From assembly GCF_900215205.1 (NCBI RefSeq), contig NZ_OBDY01000023.1, forward strand, positions 1 through 64,000: a stretch of DNA of 64,000 nt, in the 5' to 3' direction. A model generated the notes under the pieces. That model saw only the letters and a list, made by a program, of their open reading frames with translations. It searched no databases and was not told where the DNA came from. Every line of letters starts with the position of its first letter. Positions within the stretch are counted from its first letter, which is position 1. Made by a program: the position numbers and the translations under genes. Source of the DNA: Paractinoplanes atraurantiacus (GTDB lineage: Bacteria; Actinomycetota; Actinomycetes; Mycobacteriales; Micromonosporaceae). Positions 42,345 to 50,449 of the stretch are shown one piece after another.

Positions 42345-42541
42345 GTCTCCTCGACGCGGGTTGTTGATCGCCCCGCGCGTTGCGGCGGTATCTCGGGTCG
42401 CGACGGTCGTGCGATCGCGGGCTGTCCGATGGAGCACGGCTCGTCTGGCTTCCAGCCGGACCGCCTGGTTGGTCGTTCGTGCGTGGTTTCTCTGCTCCGT
42501 GCGCTCTGCCCCATGCTTGGACGCGCCCTTCGCGCTACTTA

Positions 42542-43435
42542 GACCGCATCTCATTAGGGGTTGTTGAGTTTCAACATCATTCGTTGTACGGGTGTGAGTG
42601 ATGTGGAGAAGTACTGCCCGGAGTCGTTGTGGCACCTCGTGCAGCCGTTGCTGCCCGCGCATCCGGAAAGGCATCAGGGTGGCGGGCGGCGGCGGATCGA
42701 TGATCGGGTGGCGGTCGCGGCGATCGCGTATGTGTTGCAGACCGGGTGTGCGTGGGACGCGTTGCCGGAGTCGTTCCCGATTTCGCGGGCGACCGCGCAC
42801 CGCCGGTTCGCCGAGTGGGTGGATCAAGGTGTCATGCAGGCATTACACCAGGCGACGCTGGACGTCCTCGGCGTGGCCGGGCAGATCGACTGGTCCCGCG
42901 CGAGTGTGGACGCGATGCATGTCAGGGCGGTCAAAGGGGGGACCTGATCGGACGCAGCCCGGTGGACCGGGGCAAGCCCGGCTCCAAGATCCACGCGGTC
43001 AGCGACCGCAACGGGCTGCCGCTGACCGTGGTGGTGTCCGCCGCGAACGTCAACGACAGCACCATGCTCGAGGACGTGCTCGACAATCTGCACGCGATCC
43101 GGCAACCACTCGGGCGGCCCCGTCGATGGCCTGCCAAGCTGCACGGCGACTAGGGCTATGACTACCGGCCCTGCCACGAGGTGGTCAGGCGGCGCGGCAT
43201 CATCGCCCGGATCGCGCGTAAGGGCATCGAATCAGCCACTCACCTCGGCCGGCACCGCTACGTCATCGAACGCTGCCTGGAATGGGTCACCCGATTCCGG
43301 CGTCTCGCCCGCCGCTACGACCGTAAGGCTTCCCACTTCACCGGATTCCTGCGCCTGGCCTGCGCTTTGATCTGCTACCGCCGAGCCGCCCGCCTCAACC
43401 TCCTAACCAGCAACAACCCCTAACGAGATGTGGTC
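42542..43435 (+). mobile_element. IS5-type (IS427-group-like) insertion sequence, inactive
   Basis: 894-bp element bounded by imperfect ~25-bp terminal inverted repeats: the left end reads GACCGCATCTCATTAGGGG and the right end, on the complement, GACCACATCTCGTTAGGGG. It is flanked by a TTA target duplication (42539-42541 and 43436-43438). It carries one transposase gene in two frames joined by a slippery run. Ends and duplication are intact, so insertion was fairly recent, but the transposase has a stop codon. Confidence 0.88.
42594..43423 (+). pseudogene. IS5-family transposase with frameshift signal and nonsense mutation
   Basis: DDE transposase. The first frame (MSDVEKYCPESLWHLVQPLL to VDAMHVRAVKGG) holds the DUF4096-like N-terminal domain and ends at a TGA (42945). 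The run AAAGGGGGG at 42933-42941 would allow a -1 shift into the second frame (DLIGRSPVDRGKPGSKIHAV), which is normal for the IS427 group. That frame is then broken by TAG at 43151-43153, where relatives have a codon in a DKAYD-like motif, before continuing as GYDYRPCHEVVRRRGIIARI to RYDRKASHFTGFL. The catalytic protein cannot be completed without readthrough. Confidence 0.85.
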
Positions 43436-43560
43436 TTAGTGCCGAATGCGCGGCAGCCGCCGACCCGGTTATCCACAAGGCCGCTCACTGTCCACAAGGC
43501 ACCTGCACGATCTCCTGCTTTCCGTCAGACTGGAGCTGGCGGGGGCCCCCGGGGAGGGCG

Positions 43561-43674
43561 GGCTCTGCGGTGGGTCGGCTCTGCGGTGGGTCGGCTCTGC
43601 GGTGGGTCGGCTCTGCGGTGGGTCGGCTCTGCGGTGGGTCGGCTCTGTGGGTGGGCCGGCCTGGCGGGTGGGCC
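43561..43674. repeat. 16-bp tandem repeat (five perfect units plus degenerate ones)
   Basis: GGCTCTGCGGTGGGTC occurs five times head-to-tail from 43561 to 43640, followed by two 17-bp diverged units to 43674. It lies between the IS element and the 3' end of the deacetylase gene, which stops at 43714, so it is not coding. The 43439-43713 gap contains nothing else recognisable. Confidence 0.88.
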
Positions 43675-43713
43675 GGCTCGGTGAGCGCGTCGGCACTCTG
43701 CACAGGCGCACGG

Positions 43714-44505
43714 TCAGGAGACTGACGCTCGGCTGTTCAGGAGCTCGGAGACCGTGACGAAGCGGTAGCCGTGGGCGCGCAAACCTTCGATCATCGTCGG
43801 CAGGGCCTCCAGGGCGACCAACCGCCGCTTGGTCCCGGCGTCGTGGGCCAGGATGATCGAGCCGGGGCGCATCGAGTCGACTAGGTCCTGTGCCTGGGCC
43901 GCGGGGTCGGTCGCGTATTTGCGTTCGCGCATCTGGTGTGACCACAGCACGATGTCGTATCCCATGGCGTCGGCGGCCAGCACTGTCGATCCGCCCAAGT
44001 GGCCGTAGGGCGGTCGCATCAGGGTGGCCTCGCGCCCGGTGTGCTTTCTGATCGCCTCGTGGGTGCGTTCCAGTTCGCGGCGGGCGCCGGCCAGGTCGAG
44101 GGTGGCCAGGTCGTCGTGTGACCAGGAATGGTTGGCGACTTCGTGCCGGTCCAGGCGGTTGCGGACCAGTGCGGCGTTGGCTTCCAGGTGGCGGCCGACC
44201 AGGAAGAACGTGGCCGGCACCTTTGCCTTGTCGAGCGCGTCGAGGAAGCGCGGCGTGTAGTCGGGCAGTGGGCCGTCGTCGAAGGTGAGGGCCACCAGTT
44301 TCTCGGCGGTCGGCTGGAAGTAGTGGATCTGCACTCCGCCGTGTGCGACCGCGCCCAGGTTGTCGGCGGCCGCGGCGTATCCGCCGCCCAGGGGTGGGCG
44401 GTCCCAGCCGAGCCAGTGTTTGACGTGGTCGGAACCGGCGAAGGCGGTGGCCGCACCACCCGCGGCGAGCAGGGCCCCGCGCAGCATCGAACGACGAGTA
44501 ACCAT
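43714..44505 (-). CDS. Tat-exported polysaccharide deacetylase (NodB domain, CE4)
   Basis: Metal-dependent deacetylase of 263 residues acting on N-acetylated glycans such as peptidoglycan or chitin outside the cell. A twin-arginine signal (TRRSMLRG, residues 3-10) precedes a NodB domain with TFDDGP (74-79, catalytic base and metal Asp), HSWSH (126-130, metal His pair), RPPYGH (about 163) and IILAHDAG (His near the C-terminus). All five CE4 motifs are present. It uses the ATG at 44505. It is separated from the Roadblock operon by about 120 bp. Confidence 0.92.
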   Translation of the reverse strand: MVTRRSMLRGALLAAGGAATAFAGSDHVKHWLGWDRPPLGGGYAAAADNLGAVAHGGVQIHYFQPTAEKLVALTFDDGPLPDYTPRFLDALDKAKVPATFFLVGRHLEANAALVRNRLDRHEVANHSWSHDDLATLDLAGARRELERTHEAIRKHTGREATLMRPPYGHLGGSTVLAADAMGYDIVLWSHQMRERKYATDPAAQAQDLVDSMRPGSIILAHDAGTKRRLVALEALPTMIEGLRAHGYRFVTVSELLNSRASVS

Positions 44506-44624
44506 GAATCCCCCATGAACGTACCGGCCTCTCAGCCTGGTTGATCATGAGAGGAAGCGCCTCGGCCACTGGACTGGTTCAGTGACCGCATCAATCGGCC
44601 GAAAGTGGCAGCCGATGAAGGGTT

Positions 44625-45023
44625 TCAGTCGAAGGGATGCGCGGTCGGCACGTTCAGGAGGCGGGCCAGGCGGGCGGTGACCGGGCGGGCCTCCAGGTGG
44701 AGACGGGCGATGTTCAGGCCGCTGTCGCCGATCACGGCCAGCAGGGCCAGTTCGCCGATCGCGTACACGGACAGATAGCCGCCCGTGTTGCGGATCGTCA
44801 CCTCCTGGAAGGTGCCTTGGCCGAGGGCGGCGCCGCAGGTGCGGCTGATGCCGTGCGCGCCGGCGGCCAGCGCGGCGATGTCGTGCGGCTCGGTCGAGGA
44901 CACCGTGTCGTGCAAAATCAGCAGGCCGTCGACGCCGGCGATGACGCAGCCGCGTACGCCGGTCACCTGGTGCCGGAGCGCGGCCATCTCGCCGCGAACG
45001 GCCTGGTAGGGATCTGCTTGCAC
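44625..45023 (-). CDS. Roadblock/LC7 domain protein (gene 4 of operon)
   Basis: Small alpha/beta protein of 132 residues of the MglB/Roadblock type, which usually act as GTPase-activating or scaffold partners of small Ras-like GTPases. Typical segments are VTGVRGCVIAGVDGLLIL, EPHDIAALAAGAHGISRTCG and GYLSVYAIGELALLAVIGD. The start is GTG 45023, with a GGAG site six bases before it. It ends the four-gene run on the minus strand. Confidence 0.82.
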   Translation of the reverse strand: MQADPYQAVRGEMAALRHQVTGVRGCVIAGVDGLLILHDTVSSTEPHDIAALAAGAHGISRTCGAALGQGTFQEVTIRNTGGYLSVYAIGELALLAVIGDSGLNIARLHLEARPVTARLARLLNVPTAHPFD

Positions 45024-45048
45024 GTCTTTCTCCAGGAGGGGGAGCGGG

Positions 45049-45792
45049 TCAGAGGGCACGGAGGGCGTCCAGCACGCGGTCGAGGATCGCGTCGTCCGCG
45101 GCGTAGGGCTGGCCGAGGAGGCTGAACAGGTCGGGGGAGTCGTCCGTGTGGGACGGCTCCACCCGGTTCCGCCGGGGCAGTTCGCCCGGCGGGGGAGAAG
45201 GTTCGGGCTCGGAGGAAGCGAGCTCACCGGGGGCGTCAACCTCAGCGGAGGCGGCAACCCCCGCGGCGAGGACGGCGGCGGCGATCTCCTCAGGAACCGA
45301 GGCGGAAACCGAACCCGAAGTGGGAGCGGGAGCCGAAGCGGCAACCTCCGAAGCGGCGATGGCGGGTGCGGGCGGGGACGTCAGGGCGGGGGCGGCCGCC
45401 TTGCGTGTCTGATCGGCCTTGCCCGCGTACGCCTTGATGAGCGACCCGAACTCACGCCGGGCCATCGCCAGGTTGGCGCCGGCCCGGCGCAGCGTCAGGT
45501 GGGCGACCAGGGGCGAGGTGTCGTCCTCGACCAGCCGCACCACGTGGAACGCGTCGCTGCTGGTCAGCAGCACGTCACCGAACTCGTCGCCGGTTTCGCC
45601 CAGCATCACCATGCCGGCGGCGGCCGCGGCCAGGGTCACCACGGTCGCCGCCTGCTGCTCGTCCGGCGGGCCGCCGCCGGCCCACCACAGCACGCGCGGG
45701 CCGTCCGGGTCGAGCAGGGAGACCGCGCTGGCCCCGGGGATGCCCAGGGCGTCCGACAAGCCGGGGGCGCCCGGGTCCGTCGGCCCGGTCAT
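45049..45792 (-). CDS. Roadblock-like domain protein with long acidic Ala/Pro tail (gene 3)
   Basis: 247 residues. The N-terminal half resembles a Roadblock-type fold (GASAVSLLDPDGPRVLWWAGG, ATVVTLAAAAAGMVMLGE, DVLLTSSDAFHVVRLVEDD, RRAGANLAMARREF). The second half is a low-complexity linker rich in Ala, Pro, Glu and Ser that ends with a short ordered motif (DDSPDLFSLLGQPYAADDAILDRVLDAL). The ATG overlaps the preceding gene stop (ATGA). The tail may bind a partner; no known domain was recognised there. Confidence 0.75.
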   Translation of the reverse strand: MTGPTDPGAPGLSDALGIPGASAVSLLDPDGPRVLWWAGGGPPDEQQAATVVTLAAAAAGMVMLGETGDEFGDVLLTSSDAFHVVRLVEDDTSPLVAHLTLRRAGANLAMARREFGSLIKAYAGKADQTRKAAAPALTSPPAPAIAASEVAASAPAPTSGSVSASVPEEIAAAVLAAGVAASAEVDAPGELASSEPEPSPPPGELPRRNRVEPSHTDDSPDLFSLLGQPYAADDAILDRVLDALRAL

Positions 45793-46244
45793 CCCGCCAG
45801 GCCGGCGTCCAGCTGCTTCATGACGATCCGGGCCTGGGCCAGGAGCATGCCGGTGTTCGCCGAGCGGCGGCACACCACCACGGCCACGATGTCCTGGCTG
45901 ACGGGGCTGCGCAGGAACACGTGCACGAGGTTGTCGCTGTGGACGAGGATCTCCTGGAAGTAGTGGTGATCGTCGTTCGGTACGCCGCGACGCGCCTTCC
46001 AGATGTCCTCGATCATGGTCACGTTGCGGCCCTGGAACAGGTCGAACGTGGCCGCGGCGAGCAGGTCCAGCACCTCGCTGGGGTGGTCGTCGAGCGTGTC
46101 GACGGCCAGCAGCATGCCGGTCGACATGTCCACGAGGCCGCTGGCGATGCACTCGGGCACCTGCTGCCGGAACTGCCGGACCGCGTCGCTGACCAGCTGT
46201 GAGGTGCTGCGAACGTTCAGGCCGCTCTCGTCGAGGGCCGTCAT
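45789..46244 (-). CDS. Roadblock-like domain protein (gene 2)
   Basis: 151-residue protein with a Roadblock-like pattern: VPECIASGLVDMSTGMLLAVDTLDDHP, YFQEILVHSDNLVHVFLRSP and IVAVVVCRRSANTGMLLAQAR. No signal peptide or membrane segment is present. It overlaps the genes on both sides by 4 bp, so it is translationally coupled within the operon. Confidence 0.72.
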   Translation of the reverse strand: MTALDESGLNVRSTSQLVSDAVRQFRQQVPECIASGLVDMSTGMLLAVDTLDDHPSEVLDLLAAATFDLFQGRNVTMIEDIWKARRGVPNDDHHYFQEILVHSDNLVHVFLRSPVSQDIVAVVVCRRSANTGMLLAQARIVMKQLDAGLAG

Positions 46245-46612
46245 ACGTCGAGTTCCGCTTCGATCTTGCGGAGCTGGTGGCGGGCGAGGCCGAGGTTGGC
46301 CCGGCTCTTGTTCAGCGCCAGGTAGAGGAAGAACGCCTCGTTGCCGCGGCCGTGCAGCAGCCGGATCAGGTGGTACTGCGAGTCCAGCGTGATCAGGACG
46401 TCTTCGATGCTGTCGCCGAGGCCGAGCATCTCGAGCGTGCGGACCTTGGCCCGGACCACGTCGGTGTTGCCGGCGGCGGCGACGTTCATGTCCATGTTCA
46501 GGCCGCCGCCCATGACACCCAGGGTGAGGCCGCTGGTGTAGTCGACCAGGGCCACGCCGATGGCGCCCTCGATCGTCATGGCCTCTTTGAGGGAAGTCTC
46601 GATGTTCGCCAC
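46241..46612 (-). CDS. Roadblock-like domain protein (gene 1)
   Basis: First gene of the operon, 123 residues: MTIEGAIGVALVDYTSGLTLGVMGGG, VVRAKVRTLEMLGLGDSIEDVLITL, YHLIRLLHGRGNEAFFLYLAL. It is typical of short Roadblock/LC7 proteins. The GTG at 46612 has AGGAGG nine bases upstream. No Ras-like GTPase or sensor kinase lies next to the operon, unlike the conservon (cvn) loci of Streptomyces. Confidence 0.78.
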   Translation of the reverse strand: MANIETSLKEAMTIEGAIGVALVDYTSGLTLGVMGGGLNMDMNVAAAGNTDVVRAKVRTLEMLGLGDSIEDVLITLDSQYHLIRLLHGRGNEAFFLYLALNKSRANLGLARHQLRKIEAELDV

Positions 46613-46944
46613 GTGCTGTGTCCTCCTAGAGCGAGCGCCGGGCCGGGGGTGACGAATCCGGTGCTCGGGTGGGCTTTCGGGGCAACACTGACACGGACCG
46701 GTTTGGTTGAGCACTAAACAAAGGACTAAACGGCCTAGATCCATCCGAAGATCGTTGTGTCGTGAGTGGACGGGCCTGACCAGGGTCGTCCGATCGGTGC
46801 GAGAGAGATCGAATAGTGGGATGGACAAGTCGGAAAAGACGATCTTTCGGTGGGGTGGTCCGGGCGGATCCGGCATTAAATCCGTTATCTCCGGCTTGCG
46901 CGATGAGCGACGGACGCGTAGGCGTCGCACACGGCCGTAAAGTT

Positions 46945-46956
46945 CGCATCGTTTCA
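46945..46956. promoter_or_regulatory. Auxiliary LacI-type site upstream of rhaEW
   Basis: CGCATCGTTTCA, 9 of 12 matches to TGAAACGTTTCA with an intact right half. It lies 69 bp from the perfect site, a distance compatible with looping by a LacI-family tetramer or dimer pair. Confidence 0.4.
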
Positions 46957-47013
46957 AGCGCGTTCGACGTCTTGACCGCTGTCGCTACAGGGCCGTAATG
47001 TGTCGGCAACGTC

Positions 47014-47025
47014 TGAAACGTTTCA
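47014..47025. promoter_or_regulatory. Perfect LacI-type operator upstream of rhaEW
   Basis: TGAAACGTTTCA, a perfect 12-bp palindrome 36 bp before the rhaEW start codon. It is the same motif as the operator-like sites before rhaT, linking both operons to one LacI-family regulator. Confidence 0.82.
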
Positions 47026-47061
47026 CGCGCCTCTCCGAAACGACCCGCGATGAAGGAAACC

Positions 47062-49092
47062 ATGACGAATCCCGCAGTGCGTGAGCTTCTGGAGCGCAGC
47101 AATCGGCTCGGCGCCGACCCGCGCAACACCAACTACGCCGGGGGAAACACCTCGGCGAAGGGCACCGAGACCGACCCGGTCACCGGCGAGCCCACCGAGC
47201 TGGTCTGGGTCAAGGGGTCCGGCGGCGACCTCGGCACGCTGAGCGAGAAGGGCCTGGCCGTCCTGCGGCTCGACCGCCTCCGCGCGCTCACCGGCGTCTA
47301 TCCGGGTGTGGAGCGCGAGGACGAGATGGTCGCCGCGTTCGACTACTGCCTGCACGGCCGCGGCGGGGCCGCCCCGTCGATCGACACCGCCATGCACGGC
47401 CTGGTCGACGTGCCGCACGTCGACCACCTGCACCCCGACTCGGGCATCGCGATCGCCACCGCCGCCGACGGCCCGGCGCTGACCAAGGAGATCTTCGGCG
47501 ACAAGGTGCTGTGGGTGCCGTGGCGCCGGCCCGGCTTCCAGCTCGGCCTCGACATCGCCGCCGTGCAGAAGGCCAACCCGCAGGCGATCGGCGTCATCCT
47601 CGGCGGGCACGGCATCACCGCCTGGGGCGCCACCAGCGCCGAGTGCGAGGCCCACTCGCTCGAGATCATCAAGACCGCCGAGCGTTACCTGGCCGAGCAC
47701 GGACGGCCGAACCCGTTCGGCGCCAAGGTCAACGAGTCGCTCGCGACGGAAGAAAGAAAACAGCGGGCGGCAGAGCTCTTCCCGTACCTGCGCGGGCTCG
47801 CCTCCACCGACCGCCCTCAGGTCGGCCACTACACCGACAACGACGTCGTCCTCGACTTCGTCAACAGCGAGCGCCTCGAAGAGCTGGGGGCAAAGGGCAC
47901 TTCGTGCCCGGACCACTTCCTGCGTACGAAGGTCAAGCCGCTCATCCTGGACACCGCGCCCGACGCGCCGCTCGACGAGGTCGTCAACCGGGCCAAGGAG
48001 CTGCACGCCGCCTACCGCGAGGACTACCAGGCCTACTACGACCGGCACGCCACCCCGGAGAGCCCGGCCATCCGCGGCGCCGACCCGGCCATCGTCCTGG
48101 TCCCCGGGGTCGGCATGTTCTCCTTCGGCGCCAACAAGCAGACCGCCCGCGTCGCCGGCGAGTTCTACGTCAACGCGATCAACGTGATGCGCGGCGCCGA
48201 GTCGGTGTCGGCGTACGCCCCGATCGACGAGGCTGAGAAGTTCCGCATCGAGTACTGGGCGCTCGAGGAGGCGAAGCTCCAGCGCATGCCGAAGCCGAAG
48301 CCCCTCGCCACCCGCATCGCCTACGTGACCGGCGGCGGCTCGGGCATCGGCCGCGCCATCGCGCTGCGGCTGGCCGCCGAGGGCGCCGTGGTGATCGTGG
48401 CCGACCGTGACTTCGAGGCGGCCAAGACCGTGGCGGCCGAGATCGGCGGTACCGACGCCGCGATCGCCGTGGGCGCCGACGTCACCAGCGCCGACGCGAT
48501 CATCGCCTCGCTGCGGGAGGGCGTGCTCGCCTTCGGCGGCGTCGACCTGGTCGTCAACAACGCCGGCCTGAGCATCTCGAAGCCGCTGCTGGAGACCACC
48601 GAGGCCGACTGGGACCTCCAGCACGACGTGATGGCCAAGGGCTCGTTCCTGGTCTCCCGCGAGGCCGCGCGGGTGCTCATCGCGCAGGGCATGGGCGGCG
48701 ACATCGTCTACATCTCCAGCAAGAACTCGTTGTTCGCGGGCCCGAACAACGTCGCCTACGGCGCCACCAAGGCCGACCAGGCCCATCAGGTACGCCTCCT
48801 CGCGGCCGAGCTGGGTCAGTACGGCGTCCGCGTCAACGGCATCAACCCCGACGGCGTCGTCCGCGGCTCCGGCATCTTCGCCGGTGGCTGGGGCGCCAAG
48901 CGGGCCGCCGTCTACGGCGTGCCGGAGGAGAAGCTGGGCGAGTACTACGCGCAGCGCACGCTGCTCAAGCGCGAGGTGCTGCCGGAGCACGTGGCGAACG
49001 CGGTCTTCGTCCTGACCGGCGGCGACCTGACCCACACGACCGGCCTGCACATCCCGGTGGACGCCGGCGTGGCAGCGGCATTCCTGCGATGA
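47062..49092 (+). CDS. rhaEW: Bifunctional rhamnulose-1-phosphate aldolase / lactaldehyde dehydrogenase
   Basis: Fusion enzyme of 676 residues. The N-terminal class II aldolase domain (about 1-400; YAGGNTSAKGT, LVDVPHVDHLHPDSGIAIA with the metal His pair, GGHGITAWG) splits L-rhamnulose-1-phosphate into DHAP and L-lactaldehyde. The C-terminal SDR domain (about 415-676; TGGGSGIGRA, NNAGLS, ISSKNS, YGATK) would oxidise lactaldehyde to L-lactate. ATG 47062 follows AAGGA and is preferred to ATG 47050-frame alternatives upstream. The stop overlaps rhaB (ATGA). First gene of a six-gene operon under a perfect LacI-type operator. Confidence 0.93.
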   Translation: MTNPAVRELLERSNRLGADPRNTNYAGGNTSAKGTETDPVTGEPTELVWVKGSGGDLGTLSEKGLAVLRLDRLRALTGVYPGVEREDEMVAAFDYCLHGRGGAAPSIDTAMHGLVDVPHVDHLHPDSGIAIATAADGPALTKEIFGDKVLWVPWRRPGFQLGLDIAAVQKANPQAIGVILGGHGITAWGATSAECEAHSLEIIKTAERYLAEHGRPNPFGAKVNESLATEERKQRAAELFPYLRGLASTDRPQVGHYTDNDVVLDFVNSERLEELGAKGTSCPDHFLRTKVKPLILDTAPDAPLDEVVNRAKELHAAYREDYQAYYDRHATPESPAIRGADPAIVLVPGVGMFSFGANKQTARVAGEFYVNAINVMRGAESVSAYAPIDEAEKFRIEYWALEEAKLQRMPKPKPLATRIAYVTGGGSGIGRAIALRLAAEGAVVIVADRDFEAAKTVAAEIGGTDAAIAVGADVTSADAIIASLREGVLAFGGVDLVVNNAGLSISKPLLETTEADWDLQHDVMAKGSFLVSREAARVLIAQGMGGDIVYISSKNSLFAGPNNVAYGATKADQAHQVRLLAAELGQYGVRVNGINPDGVVRGSGIFAGGWGAKRAAVYGVPEEKLGEYYAQRTLLKREVLPEHVANAVFVLTGGDLTHTTGLHIPVDAGVAAAFLR

Positions 49093-50441
49093 CCAAGGAT
49101 TTCGCCGCGGTCGATCTTGGCGCGTCGTCCGGACGTGTCATGGTCGGCCGCGTCGGGCCCAGCGAGATCAAGCTGACCGAGGCGCACCGGTTCCGCAATG
49201 AGCCAGTCCGCACAAATCGGACCCTCTATTGGGACATCCTCGGCCTCTACCGCGGTGTCCTCGAAGGGTTGAAGAAGGCGGGGCCGGTCGAGAGCATCGG
49301 CATCGACTCGTGGGCGGTCGACTACGGCTTGATCGACGCGATCGGTGAGCTGCTCGGCAACCCGGTGCACTACCGCGACGCCCGCACCGACGGCGTTCCC
49401 GAGCGGGTCGCCGAGGTGATCGCCGACGAGCGGCTGTACGAGATCACCGGTCTCCAAAAGCTGCCCTTCAACACGATCTATCAGCTGGCCGCCGCGAAGA
49501 AAAGTCCGCAATACGAGGTTGCGCGGCAACTGCTGCTCATCCCCGACCTGCTCGCGTACTGGCTGACCGGCGAGTCCGGCGCCGAGTACACGAACGCGTC
49601 GACCACGGAGCTCGTCGACGTGCGTACGCGGGAATGGTCCTCGCCCTTGATCGAGAAGCTCGGCCTGCGGCCTTCGCTCTTCCCGGCGATCCGTCACCCC
49701 GGGTCGGTCATCGGCGATTTCGGGGGTACGCGGGTGGTGGCGGTCGGATCGCACGACACGGCCTCCGCGGTCGTGGGTGTCCCGGCGGCCGGCGACAACT
49801 TCGCGTACATCTCCTGCGGGACCTGGTCGTTGGTCGGCCTGGAGCTGAACGAACCGGTGCTGAGCGCGGCGTCGCGCGCGGCCAACTTCACCAACGAGGG
49901 CGGCGTCGACGGCACGATTCGCTATCTGCGCAACGTGATGGGGCTGTGGCCGCTTCAGGAGTGCATGCGCGAGTGGGGGTCGCCCGACATCGTCGAGTTG
50001 CTGCGGGCGGCGTCGCGGGAGAAGCCGTTCGCCCATGTCGTCGATCTGGACGATCCGGTCTTTCTGCCGCCGGGCGACATGGCCGGCCGGCTCGTCAAGG
50101 CGGCCGGGCTGCCGTCGGACGCGAGCCCGGCGCTGCTCACCCGGTGCATCGTGGACAGTCTCGCCCGGGCGCACAAACGGGCGATCGAGCAGGCACAGGA
50201 GCTTTCCGGCAAACACGTCGACGCGGTGCACATCGTCGGTGGCGGCGCCCGCAACGAGCTGCTCTGCCAGCTCACCGCGGACGCCTGCGGGCTGCCGGTG
50301 CTGGCCGGGCCGGTCGAGGCGACAGCGCTGGGCAACCTGCTGGTGCAGGCCCGCGCGGCCGGCGTGATCGAGGGAGACCTGACGGCGCTCCGCGCGGTTC
50401 TGCGCAAGACCCAGCAGATCGTGCGCTACGAGCCCAGATAG
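49089..50441 (+). CDS. rhaB: Rhamnulokinase
   Basis: FGGY-family sugar kinase of 450 residues that phosphorylates L-rhamnulose at C1 with ATP. Motifs: AAVDLGASSGRVMVG (phosphate 1, residues 6-20), SIGIDSWAVDYGLID (about 75), VAVGSHDTASAVVGVP (catalytic Asp region, about 217), YISCGTWSLVG and VHIVGGGARNELLCQLTAD. Complete and of normal length. It is translationally coupled to rhaEW by a 4-bp overlap and followed 8 bp later by lutA. Confidence 0.94.
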   Translation: MTKDFAAVDLGASSGRVMVGRVGPSEIKLTEAHRFRNEPVRTNRTLYWDILGLYRGVLEGLKKAGPVESIGIDSWAVDYGLIDAIGELLGNPVHYRDARTDGVPERVAEVIADERLYEITGLQKLPFNTIYQLAAAKKSPQYEVARQLLLIPDLLAYWLTGESGAEYTNASTTELVDVRTREWSSPLIEKLGLRPSLFPAIRHPGSVIGDFGGTRVVAVGSHDTASAVVGVPAAGDNFAYISCGTWSLVGLELNEPVLSAASRAANFTNEGGVDGTIRYLRNVMGLWPLQECMREWGSPDIVELLRAASREKPFAHVVDLDDPVFLPPGDMAGRLVKAAGLPSDASPALLTRCIVDSLARAHKRAIEQAQELSGKHVDAVHIVGGGARNELLCQLTADACGLPVLAGPVEATALGNLLVQARAAGVIEGDLTALRAVLRKTQQIVRYEPR

Positions 50442-50449
50442 GAGATCCC

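Larger units (their letters stand above)
46613..47061. promoter_or_regulatory. Divergent control region between Roadblock operon and rhaEW operon
   Basis: 449 bp without a convincing gene. Near the Roadblock side it has ACTAAAC twice, 12 bp apart, in an AT-rich patch (46712-46731) that may hold a promoter. Near the rha side are two LacI-type sites (46945-46956 and 47014-47025). AAGGA at 47053-47057 is the rhaEW ribosome-binding site. Confidence 0.55.

Noticed and set aside
42074..42514. Arg/Asp/Gly-rich open frames across the 44-bp repeats
   Set aside because: The repeat period is not a multiple of three, so peptides change frame from unit to unit. No start signals or homology.
43469..44569. 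Long frame reading Pro/Arg/Thr repeats across the 16-bp minisatellite and deacetylase gene
   Set aside because: It is a shadow of the deacetylase gene extended through the repeat; the NodB motifs are in another frame.
46626..47132. Open frames in the control region before rhaEW
   Set aside because: No coding signature; the region holds operators and AT-rich promoter-like patches.
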